This document shows positions 22,496 to 36,989 of a stretch of 64,000 bases of DNA, in pieces. The stretch spans positions 32,765,843 through 32,829,842 of the forward strand of contig CM072810.1 of the NCBI GenBank assembly GCA_037013495.1. Reading direction: 5' to 3'. The stretch is from Hippophae tibetana (lineage: Eukaryota; Streptophyta; Magnoliopsida; Rosales; Elaeagnaceae). The position numbers were made by a program, and so were the translations under genes. The notes beneath the pieces were generated by a model. The model did no database searches, had not been told where the DNA came from, and was given only the letters and a program-made list of their open reading frames with translations. Numbering within the stretch: the first letter of the stretch is position 1; each line of letters starts with the position of its first letter.

Positions 22496-24222
22496 TTCTT
22501 AGGAGGTATGCTTTAAAATTCACATAGATGACATAGGTGTAATATCCTATTGTACTCAGTTAATAAAATAAATTTTCATTTAACTATTTGTGTATCATTC
22601 TAATGTTATTTAGCATTAGTGGTTCCATAGTAGGAGTTGTAGGTCACCGTATGCTCCACATATGAGTTCATGTACACTTGTGCCTTTTCTTTAAAAATGG
22701 GTCTCCACATATTGAGCAAAGAACTGATAATGTGTATCTCGTAACTGCACGATGAGGCAATGGCTTAGTCCAATCATAGTGAAGGCATGCTTCACAATTA
22801 GAAATGGTATAGTAAAGTATTGGATGGGATCACTAGTTAGATGTATAATATCACTTAATGATTATACTAACATTTTTACATACTAACTAACAATAGCTCT
22901 TATTCACATGGAAGAGTGTATTCAGGAGTATGCAAGGTGGTTAATTTGATTCAATTGTAAATGCAACACGATTGCTTATACCTTTGTATTTTTGGTAGCC
23001 ACTAAGTATGCTCTGTAAAATAGACTTCCCTCCATGAATCTATATTTTAAGTGTGTGACAGCATATTCATCTATAGAGTAAAATATGAGATCAATGATGG
23101 TTAGCTTCATCCGTTGGATAAATGTATGACATATGTAGGTTATAAGATGCCCAGTAGATCATTTAAGTTCAAGGTACGAGATAGTCATGGTTAGAAAATC
23201 TTAAAATTGATCCATTATACATAGAGGGGTAAAATTTACATTCAACACTATTGGTAGATGGAGTTGTAAATAGGACTTATTGAAGGAGTATAATTGGAGG
23301 ACAATAATAGGTAAGTCATCACAACTAAGTAATCCAAGAGAGATTCCCTTGAAATTTGGAACTATACATATGTGATTATTCGGGAGCCATTTGTGTATTT
23401 GTCATAGATCCTCACTTAGGAATTTTGTAAGTGTAATGTCAAATACCTATGACAAAAAAAGTTAACCATGTGTAAAATAGTAATTTTCTAGTTAAGGACT
23501 TTATGTTCCTTAAATAGTCATTAATTAATTCAGATCATATGCATTAATAATTTCCAGATAAATTATTATTCAGGACATATAAATGATTAAATTAATATTG
23601 AGAGGAAAATAGTAAAAAATGTGCACCAGAGAAAATAATGATATTGTAAGTCAATGGGTGACACATGTGTAGCACACGACAGCCAAGTTGCACCTCCATG
23701 TGGAAGAACATAGTGCCACGCTAACAAGCCTCTTGGGTCATGTGGAGCATGTAGCATGGGGATTTATAGTTTAGCTACAAGTAGATAACCGATTGCCATA
23801 TTAAATACCTTCCTAATTTTAATTGAAATCTATTAGAAAAAAATATCATATAATTAATGGGGAGATATTTTAGATGCCAAATTTTATTAGAAAATGAAAC
23901 TTGTATCAAAAGTAATAATTGTTCCACAAGAATTACAAGGTGGTGCCAACTGCATTAGGGTTGCTAGGTGTGTGCCACACACATTCTATAAATATAGAGT
24001 TGTTGCTTCACAATTTCTCAGCCTCCAGTTTCAAAAGTCATAGCTTTTAGAAAGTGTAAGGTTTACCTAACCTAATCATTGTTGAGAATGATTCGTGAAA
24101 CTATACATAACATAGTATTTCCAAGAAGAACTTAGGTGAAAGTTCTTTGATCAATTCCCTACCACCATCATGGGTGTTGTTTTACTCAATCCTGGTATGT
24201 TGTTGCTATCTACGTGGTAACA
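22496..24222 (+). repeat. putative Copia 3' LTR
   Basis: It begins ttcttaggaggtatgc after the PPT (the first TG is degraded), contains a TATA-like tctataaatata near 23975 followed by a leader-like segment, and ends tentatively at ...gtggtaaca (24222). No second copy is present in the window, so both the end and the length (about 1.7 kb) are estimates. Confidence 0.5.
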
Positions 24223-24339
24223 ATTAAAGGAGTCAATATATGGTTATTAAATTAATGATATTGGTATTTATTTGAGATATTGGTATTTATTTGATCAAAT
24301 AAAATTTCTATATGTTGGAAAATATTTTAAAATCCATTT

Positions 24340-24930
24340 TCTTTTGCTTGTATACATTTTAAGCTTGCAAATGGTTTTTCCCAAAAACATCTTGTATGCT
24401 TGGAAGTCATAGTTTATGTATCATGTGTGATTAAATAAACACTAGAAAAGATGAGCATATAATTCCTCATTCTCCTAAGATACTTAAGGATGCATTTGAC
24501 TACATCCAATGATCCAATCCTTGATTGGAATGATACCAACTTACAATGCCAACATCATAGCTAATGTCATGCCAAGTACACAACATGGACTACATTAGAC
24601 GACCAATTACTAATACATACGACATTGGTGTCAAGTCCTTTATATTTTGTAGTGTCTTACAAAATTACTCCTTAGATAGGGTAGTTTCATGTCTAGTAGG
24701 TAAGGTATCTTTTCTTTGAATTCTATATGAAACACCTTGACAACACCTTGTATATGTATGAAACTTCAGACATAGCTAAGACCTTGCTCTCACAATCATA
24801 AATAATCTATATTCCTAAAACATAGCTTACCTCTCCTAAATCCTTCATCTAGAATGGCTTACCTACCACTACTTTACACCCAATAATAATTCTACACAAG
24901 TCACAATATGAAAATGTTAACTTTTTGAGT
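24340..24930 (-). pseudogene. second Ty1/Copia remnant: reverse transcriptase end and RNase H
   Basis: On the minus strand, read from about 24860 down: MKDLGEVSYVLGI (end of the reverse transcriptase), ALAMSEVSYIYKVLSRC-like sequence, then VKCILKYLRRMRNYMLIFSS (about 24500), the start of the Copia RNase H region. Stops and frame changes are frequent. It is a different copy from the plus-strand element, facing it tail to tail. Confidence 0.7.
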
Positions 24931-26279
24931 TTTCTGACAGATTTTAATTTGAACATTTCCACTTAAAGTTATCTGTGTTTGAATGATGAAACTCTTTTTT
25001 GTGATTTTAAAATATGTTTCACCCATGCTCATAGCTAAAGATCTAGGTTTGTTCTTTATATTTCAATGATATATTTAAATAGTTTTACACCTATTTTACT
25101 TGTATGTTTAACGAATTTCAGAGTATGCATTTTTTATTTGGATTTAGGAGCATAAGAATATCAAAACTATAAGTAACAATTTGATTTCTACCTAAGTATT
25201 GAAGATGGTATTGAGTTATATGTTAACATCCCATGTTTTAACATTTTTAGAGTATCATTCAATTTTAGATTAGCCAAGCTAGCTTTGGTATTATTTTTGT
25301 TTCTGACACAAGTATGATCATATATAACAGGTTGATCCAAAAAATATTTTAATGCAACTAGAGCAATAGTGATGATATAATACTATAAGTGGATTTTTAA
25401 TATTTTTAAAACTATATCACATGAATTTACATTTTTAATTGACTATTTAATTTTTGAAGTCAATTCAAATATTTAGTAAAGTTCATACATATGGATATGA
25501 AATTTTAAATGCAGTAAAAATGGATTTTCAAAAGAATGTATTAGTTAGTTCTAATAGTGCTGCTTTTATGCCAAAACTTTACTACTAGAGTTAGTCATAT
25601 TTAGCTTAAAAATGCTTGTTTCATGTAAATGCATTTTATGTACCCATCATCAAGCCAAGTTATGAAAACATATTTTCCATTTAGCATTTCAACCAACTAG
25701 TACATAGTTAGTAATATCAGAATGAGAGAATTATGTTTTACAAGCTATACTTATTTTAAATGGAAGTTTGTAAAGTGATATTGAGTTTTCTTTTCTAAGG
25801 ATTTGATAGCATCCTTGAGAGAACCTTTCACATTGGTTTTATTGGTATTTTTTTAGTATTAAATTTCAAAGTGCATTCAATTAATTTACCAAGAATTTGA
25901 AGAACATGTTATATGCTAGTTTCAATGCACTTCCATTATGAAAGTCCCATGAAAATACATTTTATTATCCTTATTAGCAAGCTAAAAGCAAGATAATTTG
26001 TAAGTAACTTCTGCATAATAATAAATAACTTTATTATTCATACTAATTTTATACAAGCATGCTAGTTCAATAAATCTAACTTATTTCACTACATTGGCTG
26101 AAACAACATTCACATTTCCTACTCGTATGGTAAGTATTGATCCTCTTAGTTCAATTGGTGAACTAATCATCTATGGAAAAGAATAAACATATATAGTCAC
26201 ACATGAATAAACTATCATAGATAACATATCATTTTATATCAAACAAGCTTTTAGGACAAAAATTTCATATTTTCTTTCC
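24931..26279. other. gene-free AT-rich stretch between Copia fragments
   Basis: No protein family recognised. It may be eroded interior of the minus-strand Copia remnant, since gag-like sequence follows at 26280-26690, but integrase motifs are not visible. Confidence 0.3.
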
Positions 26280-26690
26280 TCTCTCTTATTTATGGGTTGT
26301 GGGATATGCTAAAAATTCTTTCTCACATAGTTCCCAACTTTGTTGCAATGAAAACCCTTTCTGCTTATATCTTTCTTCTCTTTGACTTTTATGTTCTTAC
26401 TGTTATCTCCTCCTCATTGAGAAAATCATATTTTCTCTTTTTTCTTAACATTTACAACAACATTTTTGAGTTAAAGTTGTGATAGGCTAGTCACACTTCC
26501 TAATAAGAAGTGTTGAGATTTCAATATCAATTTGATGACTATGTTCTCTTGCAAGGATTTAATCATATCGCCCATGTTGGCTATCATATAGTTACTGGCT
26601 ATGTCATTGGATCTAATCCAATGATCATAATAATTTGTAGGTAAAATTTTGTATTTTTTTGGCATTTTAGCTAGCATGTACCTATGCACA
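26280..26690 (-). pseudogene. possible Copia gag remnant
   Basis: The minus strand reads a Lys-rich segment leading into KGFHCNKVGNYVRKN (about 26370-26300), which resembles a retrotransposon zinc knuckle that has lost its second pair of ligands. Upstream, a 72-codon frame (26689-26471) contains ANMGDMIKSLQENIVIKL, loosely like the end of a Copia capsid. Frames change between the two. The strand agrees with the reverse transcriptase remnant at 24340-24930, so both may come from one element with its middle lost. Confidence 0.35.
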
Positions 26691-29671
26691 ATATTCTTAT
26701 ATCTAATCTAATGACCATGTGAATTTTATACACTGCAATTGTATTTTTAGGGAGTGATGGAGGCATTCCTCTATTAGATCGTGATGAATCTTCTCAATCA
26801 CCAAAACATGGTTCATGTTGCTTTTCTACTTCTTAAAATTGTCACCAGTTATTTTCTCATATCTAATTAGGGTTATAATAGGATAGATATTTTTGTCAAA
26901 ACAATGAATAAACAAAAATTCAATTTTCATGCATTTCTTTACCATTAATTCATACATAGTAAATGAAACATGCATGCATGATGTTGAAGTTACTATGATA
27001 GCAATATTCTAAATTCCAAAAAAATTGAATGTTAACTATGTGCTAGTTAGATGAGACTTTCTTAATTATCAAAACTACTTAATAACATCATATTGATATA
27101 TCATTTATAACGCTATGTTTTGGTCCAAATAAAATTAGCCCCTTAATTATCTTTGTTGAGTGTGACCTACCATTTTGGATCCCACTATTTATTCCAAGGA
27201 CTGGCCCTTTGAGAGTTAATCCTTCGCTTCAATAGTGTTTCCAACCAACTATGAAATCACAGTTGCTATTAATCTCAATTGAACACTCTAATCTAGGAGA
27301 ATGCTCCAGAAAGTCACATAGACCTTATCGATTTTTCGTAAGTATGCACTAATGGTGAAGACCATAGGAAAGTTATCAAGCTTTTTTGCTCGCACTCAAT
27401 AAGTTAAATAATTTAATTTAATTTAATTTGAAAAACATCACATATTTATTATTAATAAGTTTAAACCATTTAGATTCTCAACAACTTTCAAAATAAATTA
27501 AATCATTTAACATAGAGAATGGGGGCAGGATTATCATATTCGTTGTGGCCTTACCATGGTCTTATTGGGACAAGTCAGGGTAGCTCGATGTGCCTCTGAT
27601 GAGGGGGTGAGGAGGGCCAATTTTGGCTATAAATACCCACAAAACAACCAATTTCTTACTCAAAAACATTTCTCCTCTCCTCCTCTCTTTAACATTGTCA
27701 AGTGTTTTTAAACATTTTTGAGTACATTTTGAGGATAAAATATATAGAAGTTTAGGTTTAGGAAAATAGAGTATAGGGATAAAAACAATTATTTCGATAA
27801 TTTCAAAAAGTTAACATTCTTCCCTTAAGCGTTAATTTTACGTTATGTAAATTAATTTAGATTATCCCTAATTCTTGAACAAATATGATTGTGCTTAGTT
27901 TTCACTGAAAAGGAGAAGGGGTTAGCAGTAGACATGATTTTCTTAGTCCAACTTTTTATTCATACATTGTTTTCATAAAAATGACATACATCATATATTA
28001 TGAATAAAAGGAAATATGAATTCCATGATTTTTGTAAATAATTTTGTAAATCTTGTTTAAGTGAAATACTTGTTATGAACATTTTTATATATACATGAAA
28101 AAAAATTTACAAAACAAGTATTTAAAATAATACATATGGCATCTAAGATTTTATACAATCATCATGAAAATAATTTTATTGGAGAGTGTACCTGTATGTA
28201 TGTCTTGTAGAGTATGGTACACATGGACTACTAGTTGTAGTGGACTATTTTTGATAGACTACAGGTGCACAATGCACTCTTATGTATTCTTGGAGTTTGT
28301 CCATCTATAGGTCTCAGAGTTTGACCGCTCATGGGCCTCAAAATTGGATCCTCTATTATGTCTCTATGTGGATTTCCCATATTATGAGGACCCATATGAC
28401 GAGGATGCTAACTAATACATATGCCATTTGTATCTCAAAGTATGACCATACATAGGGTCGAAGGAAGGGCCAAATGCTTCTTGGTTGACCGCGTATGTGC
28501 CCACATATTTTGGTATTATAAAATACATATGGAGATTGCATATCATGTTTATGAACTTTATGTATGACATATCATATTTTATCTTGTATGAGCATGCATT
28601 GTCATATCTAGAATTTATACTCACCTAGTTTCATAAGTGAGGAAGTATTGGTATACTAGACATTATTTATCTTTCAATATCTTTCTTGTTATGTATCCAT
28701 TTTTTCTAAAATTTAAAATGTTTTTGATAAATTTGTGTTTGAATAGGGATATCTCGAATATAATAGAATTTTTATTAAAAAAAATTTAAAAATACCTATT
28801 AGTTTTATCTCACGTACCTATTTATCAAGGCATGAAAATAATGGATATGCATATTAACCCTATATGGCATGGTTTATGAATGTCAATGTCATTCATATGT
28901 AATGAAGTACTCATACATCTATTAAAAATAACATCAAAGGCATAAAAATAAATACCATGTCATTTATGACTGATTTCCCTTGTGTTATAAAATAAAAGAG
29001 TCTAATTGAACTATGTAACTATTACATATTTAATTTCATTGGGACATATCCCAATTCTTCTAGTGGAGTTGAGTAACCCTTGGGCTATTTTTGTATTGTT
29101 TTAGCAACAATTTTTTATCCAAATTTAGTATTGGTTATAAAATACAATACATAAAAAAAGTACAAAACAATTCAGAAAATTTCAAAATTAATTTTTACAA
29201 AATTCCTATATATTCAACTAGGGTACACAACAATTTTACATTATACAAACCCAAAAGAACCATACAATTAACGACATATATAATTTCATTCATTTCATGA
29301 ATAAACCATATATATATATAAATTACATTCAATACCATTTTGTGCCTATCCTAAGTATTATCACATCAATGATTAAATTACAAATATCATAAGTAGGCTC
29401 TAATAATTGTTTTTGGTTTTGAAAACTCTTTTTCAATTAAAAATCATCTCGGTTAACAAAAATTGCGATAGCTATTGATATGAGTAAGAAATTGTTTTTC
29501 CCAAAAAGATCCTTTAGATATTTATAATCTAACCATGAGAATAAGAAAAAATACCTTTATACCGTGTAAATATTTATGGGAACTTCTAGGCTTCCAAGCC
29601 TTTATCTCCTAACAATGATGAACAAAACAAGTTGTTATCCTTGTTATAATCAAGTGATCAAAATGATACAT
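26691..29671. other. gene-free stretch with an LTR-like promoter segment
   Basis: No protein recognised. Around 27620-27700 a TATA box (ctataaatacccac) precedes a pyrimidine-rich leader (tctcctctcctcctctcttt), as in plant LTRs, in a context slightly richer in GC. This suggests a decayed solo LTR of unknown family on the plus strand with unclear ends. The rest is AT-rich without landmarks until the CACTA terminus at 29672. Confidence 0.35.
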
Positions 29672-31774
29672 CACTACTACAAAAAGGACCTTTTAAGTTG
29701 GTTATTAACCGACTTAAAACGAGGGGACTTAAAATTTAAAATCGGTTCAACCCTTGAGCCGACTTTAAATTTAACCGATTTTAAATTTAGAGTTGGTTCA
29801 AACCGTAAACTCACTATAAATTCTATATTTTTTTAACATATTTTACTCATTTTATGCTATCCTTACTATCTATTTTCGATCACATAATAACAGGCAAACT
29901 AAAATATGTTCAAAAGAGTTTTTAAATACTACAAATAATATAAAATTAAATATTAATTAATTACGTGAGAATTAAATTGATTACAAAAAAATAATTTATA
30001 TACAAAACATATATATTTAACTTAAATTACAAATAAAGTGACGACGACTCTTTTCTCTTGGATTTTGTGATATTTTCACTTTATTTCAAGGAGAGGAAGC
30101 TTGAATTGTTGCTTAGAATCACCAGCAATGTCCCATTTATAATGACTAGGGAACTCTCTAATGGGATGATATGGAGTTTGGGCAGAAAAACAGGTCTATA
30201 CAACAATTCATTATCCTAAATACATTAGCACATAAATATCCATCAAACAAGCCAAAAATTTAGAGACATATGAATAAAAAAATTAAAGAATTAAAGAAAT
30301 TTCCATGGTGTTGTACTATGCTAATCAATATCATCAAATTCTTCTTGTGATGTTATAATTTGAACCATGTGTTCTTCCCATTCTTCTCGTAAATCATCAA
30401 AAAATTGCATATTATAGTCGGATTTGTTCCAACCAAAGAAATACATGTATTTAAATTCAATATAAGAATGTAATATCATGAATTCACAAAACAATAATTA
30501 TATATGTTAAAAAAGTATATTAGTAAAAGAGATTACCACATCTTTAATTGGAATGTTGATTTTTGAGCTAATTTTGCTCATATATTTCATGACAAAATAA
30601 TCACATATGACTCCATAATTTGTAGTGAAACCTACAAAAAACAAGTGTACACAATTTTCCATATTCAAACATTTTTATTATTTAATAGTAAAATTCATTA
30701 AATTATTAATATTTGCTTATACATATCATAAATTTGTCCCATATAAGCTTATGAGATTTTTTAAGGGCAATGCCTCTACTCTTATTCCACAACTTCCAAT
30801 GATCTTGGCCTTGTTCAAACTTTAGTGGCCAAGGAATTACAACTTCTAATTTCTCTTAAGTGTTAATGCCTTATCACATAATTGTTTAGCTCTGAAGCTA
30901 ACATCATGCTCTTGATATTGATTGACAAATGATGAATCATAGAATGTTGCTAAATGTGATAGATGATTAGCTTGAAGTTAATAATAACATGCCTGCCACA
31001 TATGAAATATATATATATAATTAGACAATATAAATATAATTATATGTTTTACATAAATGAGAATTATTTATTGATTGAGGACACACCTTGTCCACACTTG
31101 AATTATACTTAAATCGATCATTTGAAATTCAAATGGCTGCAATATGTACTCGGTCGATATATATGTTTACCCAATATCTGCCAAAAAGTTCTTTAGGAAG
31201 TAGCACAGTCCATCCATCATTTATGCTAGTCTTTCTCGCAACAATATTCATCAAAGAGCCAAGATTTTTTTGAAGTTTATAGCATACTCATAACTATACT
31301 TTCTCCATGGCTTCTTCTTGAAATACTTAGTGCATGATAATTGCCCACTAGATATAGATTTCCATGCTTTGTATTTCTTAAATGTGCCACACTTACTAAT
31401 TCTAGTATAATAGACTAAAAAAGAGGTATTATATATGTTAGTAAAAATAAAAGAATAATAATATAATAAAAGTAGTAAAAGAAGTTTTATCTTAATTAAA
31501 AAAATAATACCATAACAAAATTTATCACAACTTGATTCGACGGCTAAGCCACATATTGTCCAATAGCTTTTTGGACTGTGGTAGCATCAGAAAGCACATG
31601 TAGTGGACAATGATGGAGCAATGATTAATCAATTACTATTCTCCAATAATTTGGAAAATATTGATTATGAATCATTCGATCATCACTCAATTATTGTACC
31701 GTCCTAATAGCAACATAGTCCGTAAATGATGGATGTTTCAACAAACACTTCATATTCTATAAAATATTTAAGTG

Positions 31775-33349
31775 TTATATATAATAAATAAAATCTATAA
31801 TAAAAAATAAAAATAATAGAATATCTACATAAGCTTTAAATCTTACCACAAATGATTCATCAAATGGAGAAGGACTCCCATGTGGGGTAGCTATTGGAAG
31901 GACATTCTCATGAAAACATTCATCATGTGATAGGATGACTATATCCCATAGAGAATATAGGTTGGGTTCCATGAGATCACATGGGTGGCATGCCTGGCAT
32001 GGATGGTTGCATGCATGGCCAATAGGACATACCTTGATTGTAGTAAAGTGTCATGCCTGACATGTGTTTTGATTGATATTACTTTAAAGTGGCAATCTCA
32101 CTTAACATTGAGGCCATAAAGGAGTTGAAATCTTCTTCAATTTTATAATAGTTCTCCTTACTGACCATCTGGGGCCTTTTTTTTGAAATATTAAAAAACT
32201 CCATATAACCATCATATTGGCTTCCTCTCTTATGATGACTAGGATGCTCATATCCAAATGCATGATATATTGCATCTTTCCTTGACTATTCGATTATTTC
32301 ACCCCTGTCTATTTGTTTTTGAACAACTCCTTACAAATAATAAAGAAAAATATATGATAAATTATTACATCAATATGAAAAAATCATAAGGACTTTGTAT
32401 CAAGTTAAATTACTAACCAACGTATTGAGTTGTTCTTCTCCTTGTTTAGTCATTAGTCTTGATTTTTTTTTGTTTTTGGGGCCTTTGTTTCTAGATACAA
32501 TTTAGATTGGGTAACTGGTCTACCCAATTCAGCTTCCTACATAAATTAAATAGATTTATTAATCATGACATCAACTTAAATTTGATGAAAATAAATATAA
32601 AAAAATTATAAATTAACATCTTAATAATACCATTTTTTGTCTAACTTTAGGATTTGATGACCTCCTAGTACAATTAGGAAGAATATTTTTCATTTTTATA
32701 TTCTGATATTCTTCCCTAATAATTTAAAATTTATCTGTACATTTATAATCCACGAAGGCTTTCCATACTTGGGGTTCAATCGAGGGGTGTTCGCTATGGA
32801 TTTTGTAAAGTACTTTTTCATTAAGTGGTTCGAAATATGGAAACACATAATTTTTGACCAATTTAGAAGTTTTTATTCCTTCCATGCCTTGTTTTCAATC
32901 TTATAACACTTGTTCATCCAATTATCAAGGACTTTAAAAAGATTCTGTAAAAAAACACATTTTAGATGAGATATAATACAAAAAAGGTATAATATATGTA
33001 ATTAATTATAAAAAAAGAGACTTATAGATATGATTTTCCATATCTTATACTTTTTAGCATCGTCAACCTTAGTCCAATCATTTATATTGATTGGTATACT
33101 TGACTTCACAAGAATACTAATGAAAGATTTCAATTGTTGGTCATTTTCTCCTAATGGATTACTAGTTGCATCAAATTGAATGAGTACTTTATCATCTAGA
33201 TTTAGTAAAGCATCAGGTATATTAGCCCAAACCCTTCTTTCCAAATTCCCCAATGGATCATTTGGATCTACAATCTCTGGTATCGTAGGATTCATGAAAT
33301 ATCTACAAAAAATGATGAAATAGAAATTAATTGAAAATTTTAAGTCCAA
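31775..33349 (-). pseudogene. CACTA second gene, Ptta/En-Spm-like transposase remnant
   Basis: The minus-strand frame 33349-33002 carries a segment like the plant En/Spm second-gene family: RVWANIPDALLNLDDKVLIQ, GENDQQLKSFISILVKS, then INDWTKVDDAKKYKIWKI. Further pieces, such as the frame 31972-31775 with ATPHGSPSPFDESF, lie downstream in other frames, possibly separated by introns. Stops are present. The product of this gene class is thought to bind subterminal repeats. Boundaries are approximate. Confidence 0.55.
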
Positions 33350-33413
33350 ACATATAAATAAGAGTTATTAGAATAATATGAAACATACATTATATTTAAT
33401 TAGGTTATTGATC

Positions 33414-33414
<1 letters not shown>

Positions 33415-33460
<46 letters not shown>
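33415..33460. repeat. (TA)n microsatellite at the transposase end
   Basis: 23 TA units that extend the transposase reading frame into an Ile-Tyr run. Confidence 0.95.
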
Positions 33461-33463
<3 letters not shown>

Positions 33464-36409
33464 CTTCATAATCACTTCGAGTCCATGATGAAGAATCATC
33501 GTCATCCACTAGATCATCACATACATTAGGAAATTTGTTTGAGAAATGACTAATATTAGATAATGTATCAAGCATGTCATCATCTTCTAAAACATCACAA
33601 TGGTAGAAGTCTTTTTGTGGAAGCGTTAACACAATGACCATCTTGTGTGAATTTGATCACTCACGTTAATTCTTGTTTTGCATGAAGTGCTAACTTGAAA
33701 GGATCATTAGTGTGACTTATCTTGGATAAGTTTACAAGAGTAAATCCAAAATATACTATTTTATATCCAACATTGATAACATCTTCGACCCAATCACACA
33801 AGAATACTGTTTCATGGAAGACCTCAAATTGAGTTCCCAAATTTCTTGAATTATACCATGATATGTTCTATTAGAAAGTACATGATTACAATATTTTGAA
33901 CTAGAAAATTGCCTAATTTGTGCAATCATATTCACACCACTATTCTGATTTACTCAAACTTTGTCCCTTGCTTGCTTGAGTCGTAAACCTTGAACCTTTA
34001 ATTGTGAAACTAGAATATGATTTGACATCGAATTTTGGACTATGTGCAAACCATTCTAAGGTTTTTGTTATTTTATGATTGGATTTTTTGAGTTCAACTT
34101 GAATCTATGCATATAAAAATATGAAATGTGTTTTAAAAATTATATAGAAGTAGTAATGAATTCTTATATGTGACACTTACATGGTTGCGAAACCAATTAA
34201 TAAGCTCTTGCTTATGTTCATCATACAACCATTTTTCTCCTCCTTTTTTTTATAACGAGGATCGATCTTTAATAAGTTTAAGTGAATTCTATAATGTTAT
34301 TCAAGATATATCAATTAGGTATCATTAATAGTTAAATAAATAATAATTTTATTTTAAATGAAAAGGTTGAACCTGTCATCACTTACTTTATGTACGATTG
34401 TACCGCATTATTATTTACCAAAATGATTTGGTGTGCTTTTTCCCATCGAGCGCGATCAATAAACAATTTCTTACTTCCATTGAGCATAGGGTTACCTACT
34501 TAGATCATATGAAATTCTAAGAATAAATTGTGCATAGGATTCCCAATTTCATTGCAACCACTAAAGTATTCAGAACAAAACTCAATGACCTCTTCAGCAA
34601 TGTAATGTTCCACCATGCATCATTGAGGATGATTTCTATTATTTACATATCCTTTAAGGACTTGCATATATCTCTCAAAAGGATACATCCACCTTATGTA
34701 AGTAGGACAACATAATTGAACCTTTTGAACTAAATGAACACACAAGTGAATCATTATATCGAAAAAAACAGGAAAATATTTTTCAAGTAGACATAAATTC
34801 TCCACAACATCTTTCTGTAAAGAGTTTAACTCGCCAATTGATATAGATTTCTTGCATATTGTATTGAAGAATGAACGAAGAAGAATTATTGATAATCAAA
34901 CATGTTTTGGAAGAATTGACCTAATAGCAACTGGTAATAACTATTGCATTAAGATATGAAAGTCATGTGATTTCAATCCATAAAGTTTCTTATTGGTGAT
35001 AGACACAAAATTTATTAAGTTGGATGAGTAACCATCAAGAAATTTCACACCCGCCAAATATTTACAAAACACATCCTTCTCTTTGGTTGGCATTGTATAT
35101 GATGTTGGTGGCAAGTATGTTCAATTCTTATCCTTTTCACCCTTGGTACCAATTTAGATCATATGCCCAGTTTCTTTAAATCCAATCTTGCTTTAATTCC
35201 ATTATTCTTTTTCTAGGTATATTAAGTAATGTACCAATCAAGCTCTCACATAAATTTTTCTCAATGTGCATGACATCGAAGATGTGACAAATGTTTAGGT
35301 CTTTCCAATAAGGTAATTCCCACAATATTGATTTTTTATTCCAATAATCATGATTTACTAATTCAGTAACATTTTCCTTTTCACCCCTTTTATTAATTGA
35401 CCTCTTTTTTCCCCCTTATTTGTGAGAATTTTTTTTCATCTTTCCATATCGTTTGAATGTCATACCATTCAATTACCTTAATATCTCAACACCTTGCAAA
35501 GGTCTTAGTGCAGGATCATGATCTTCTTCACCATCGAAAGGTTTCTTTTGGTATCTAAACTTGTGTCCAAATGGAAAAAAATATTCTATGTCTTCTATAA
35601 GACATCTTTAGTCCGTGAACAAGAAAATTTGCAGAAGTGCCATCATTACAAATAAGGTGTCCCATAGAACCTTTTGCTGCATATCCTGATAAGTTCCCAT
35701 AGGTAGGAAAATCATTAATTATTCGTAAAATGACTCCCTTAAGTTAAAGTATTCTTTTTTATATGCATCGTAAACATTTATACCATCGTTCCACAACGTC
35801 TTTAAATAATTTAGCAGAGGCTACAAATATACATCAATATCAACTCCAGGGTATTTCTCTCCTGAGATCGATAATGTTAACATCACACTACGCCAAAATA
35901 TACTATTAAAGTTGGTTAATAATCGATTTTAAATTAATTTAAAAATTGAAGTGAAAAAATGGAAAAATGAAAACTGCTCAAGCAAAAACTAAACTCCCCA
36001 AAGTCTTTCCTCGCGTCTCCAAATATACCACCCCTAAACAATTAATTATTTTTATAAAAATGCATGTATTGGGGGACAAAAATACATGGGAAGTAATAAA
36101 AAGCAAACACGTATGGAAGACCGTTCTGCGTTTTCTTATTTTTTTTTCTTTAAACACATGCCACCTGTCATCATCTTATTGGCTGCAAGATATAACGAGA
36201 CACATGGTAGCCTTTAATTAGATATGAAGAATAGCTGGAACGTGTCGCAAAGGAACTTAGCGCACTGGAAATGTGCGATAGATAACATTGACATGTGGGC
36301 GACGTAGAATGAGCTAGTAAGTGGGCATCATTTCCTGTGTTTTGATTTCATAAAATGTATGCACCTCAAGAGAATATTCTGTGCAGTCGACACATGGGTC
36401 AGTGTGCAT

Positions 36410-36835
36410 CCAGGAAAACCGGGTCCAATCTCTGTTGTCGCATCTAGATTCCACGCGACAGATCTTGACCGTTGATTAGACGATCGAATGGTGGGTGTTA
36501 CGCGTTGTTAATGGTGCGAGTGGCCTCCTTCTCCTGCGCAAAAAAATCAATTTTCCTTAATTGCATTTTGACCCTCAAATTTAATTCAAATTAACTTATA
36601 TTCTTTTGATATTTTCAATTTCACCCACTTTTAATTCAAATTATATTTTTAGCTTTTATTAATTGCAATTAAGTCCTTCTTTTATTCAAATTAATTAATT
36701 TTCTTAAAAATATTTTTATTAAAAAATTAATAGTAAATATTAATTTAATTAATTAAAAATTAACTAAAAATGTCAAGAAACAACAATTATAATTAATAAA
36801 ATAGACAAAAATAACTGTATAAAATACAATTATCA
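36410..36835 (-). repeat. LTR fragment inside the nested CACTA
   Basis: The reverse complement starts TGATAATTGTATTTTATACAG at 36835 and follows the LTR at 48293 (TGATAAATGTATATTATATAG) for about 430 bases. Both share ggacttaattg, gcaattaa, a GC-richer middle and gattggaccc(g/a)gttttc. The CACTA therefore contains captured or inserted LTR DNA, in minus orientation. Its far end is not defined. Confidence 0.6.
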
Positions 36836-36989
36836 TAGCAAGAGAGTACTTGGAGCATAAGAGACCGAGCATAAGAAATAGAGGAAGCGAATAATTGAGA
36901 AAGAGAAGTGAGTAGAGAAGAAGGAGAAATGGCAGGGTCGGTAAATTTTAAAGTTTTGTCAAATGGGGGAGAAAGAAGAGAAAAGAAAA

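Noticed and set aside
33405..33641. A 78-codon acidic protein ending in an Ile-Tyr repeat
   Set aside because: It is the tail of the CACTA transposase running into a (TA)n microsatellite.
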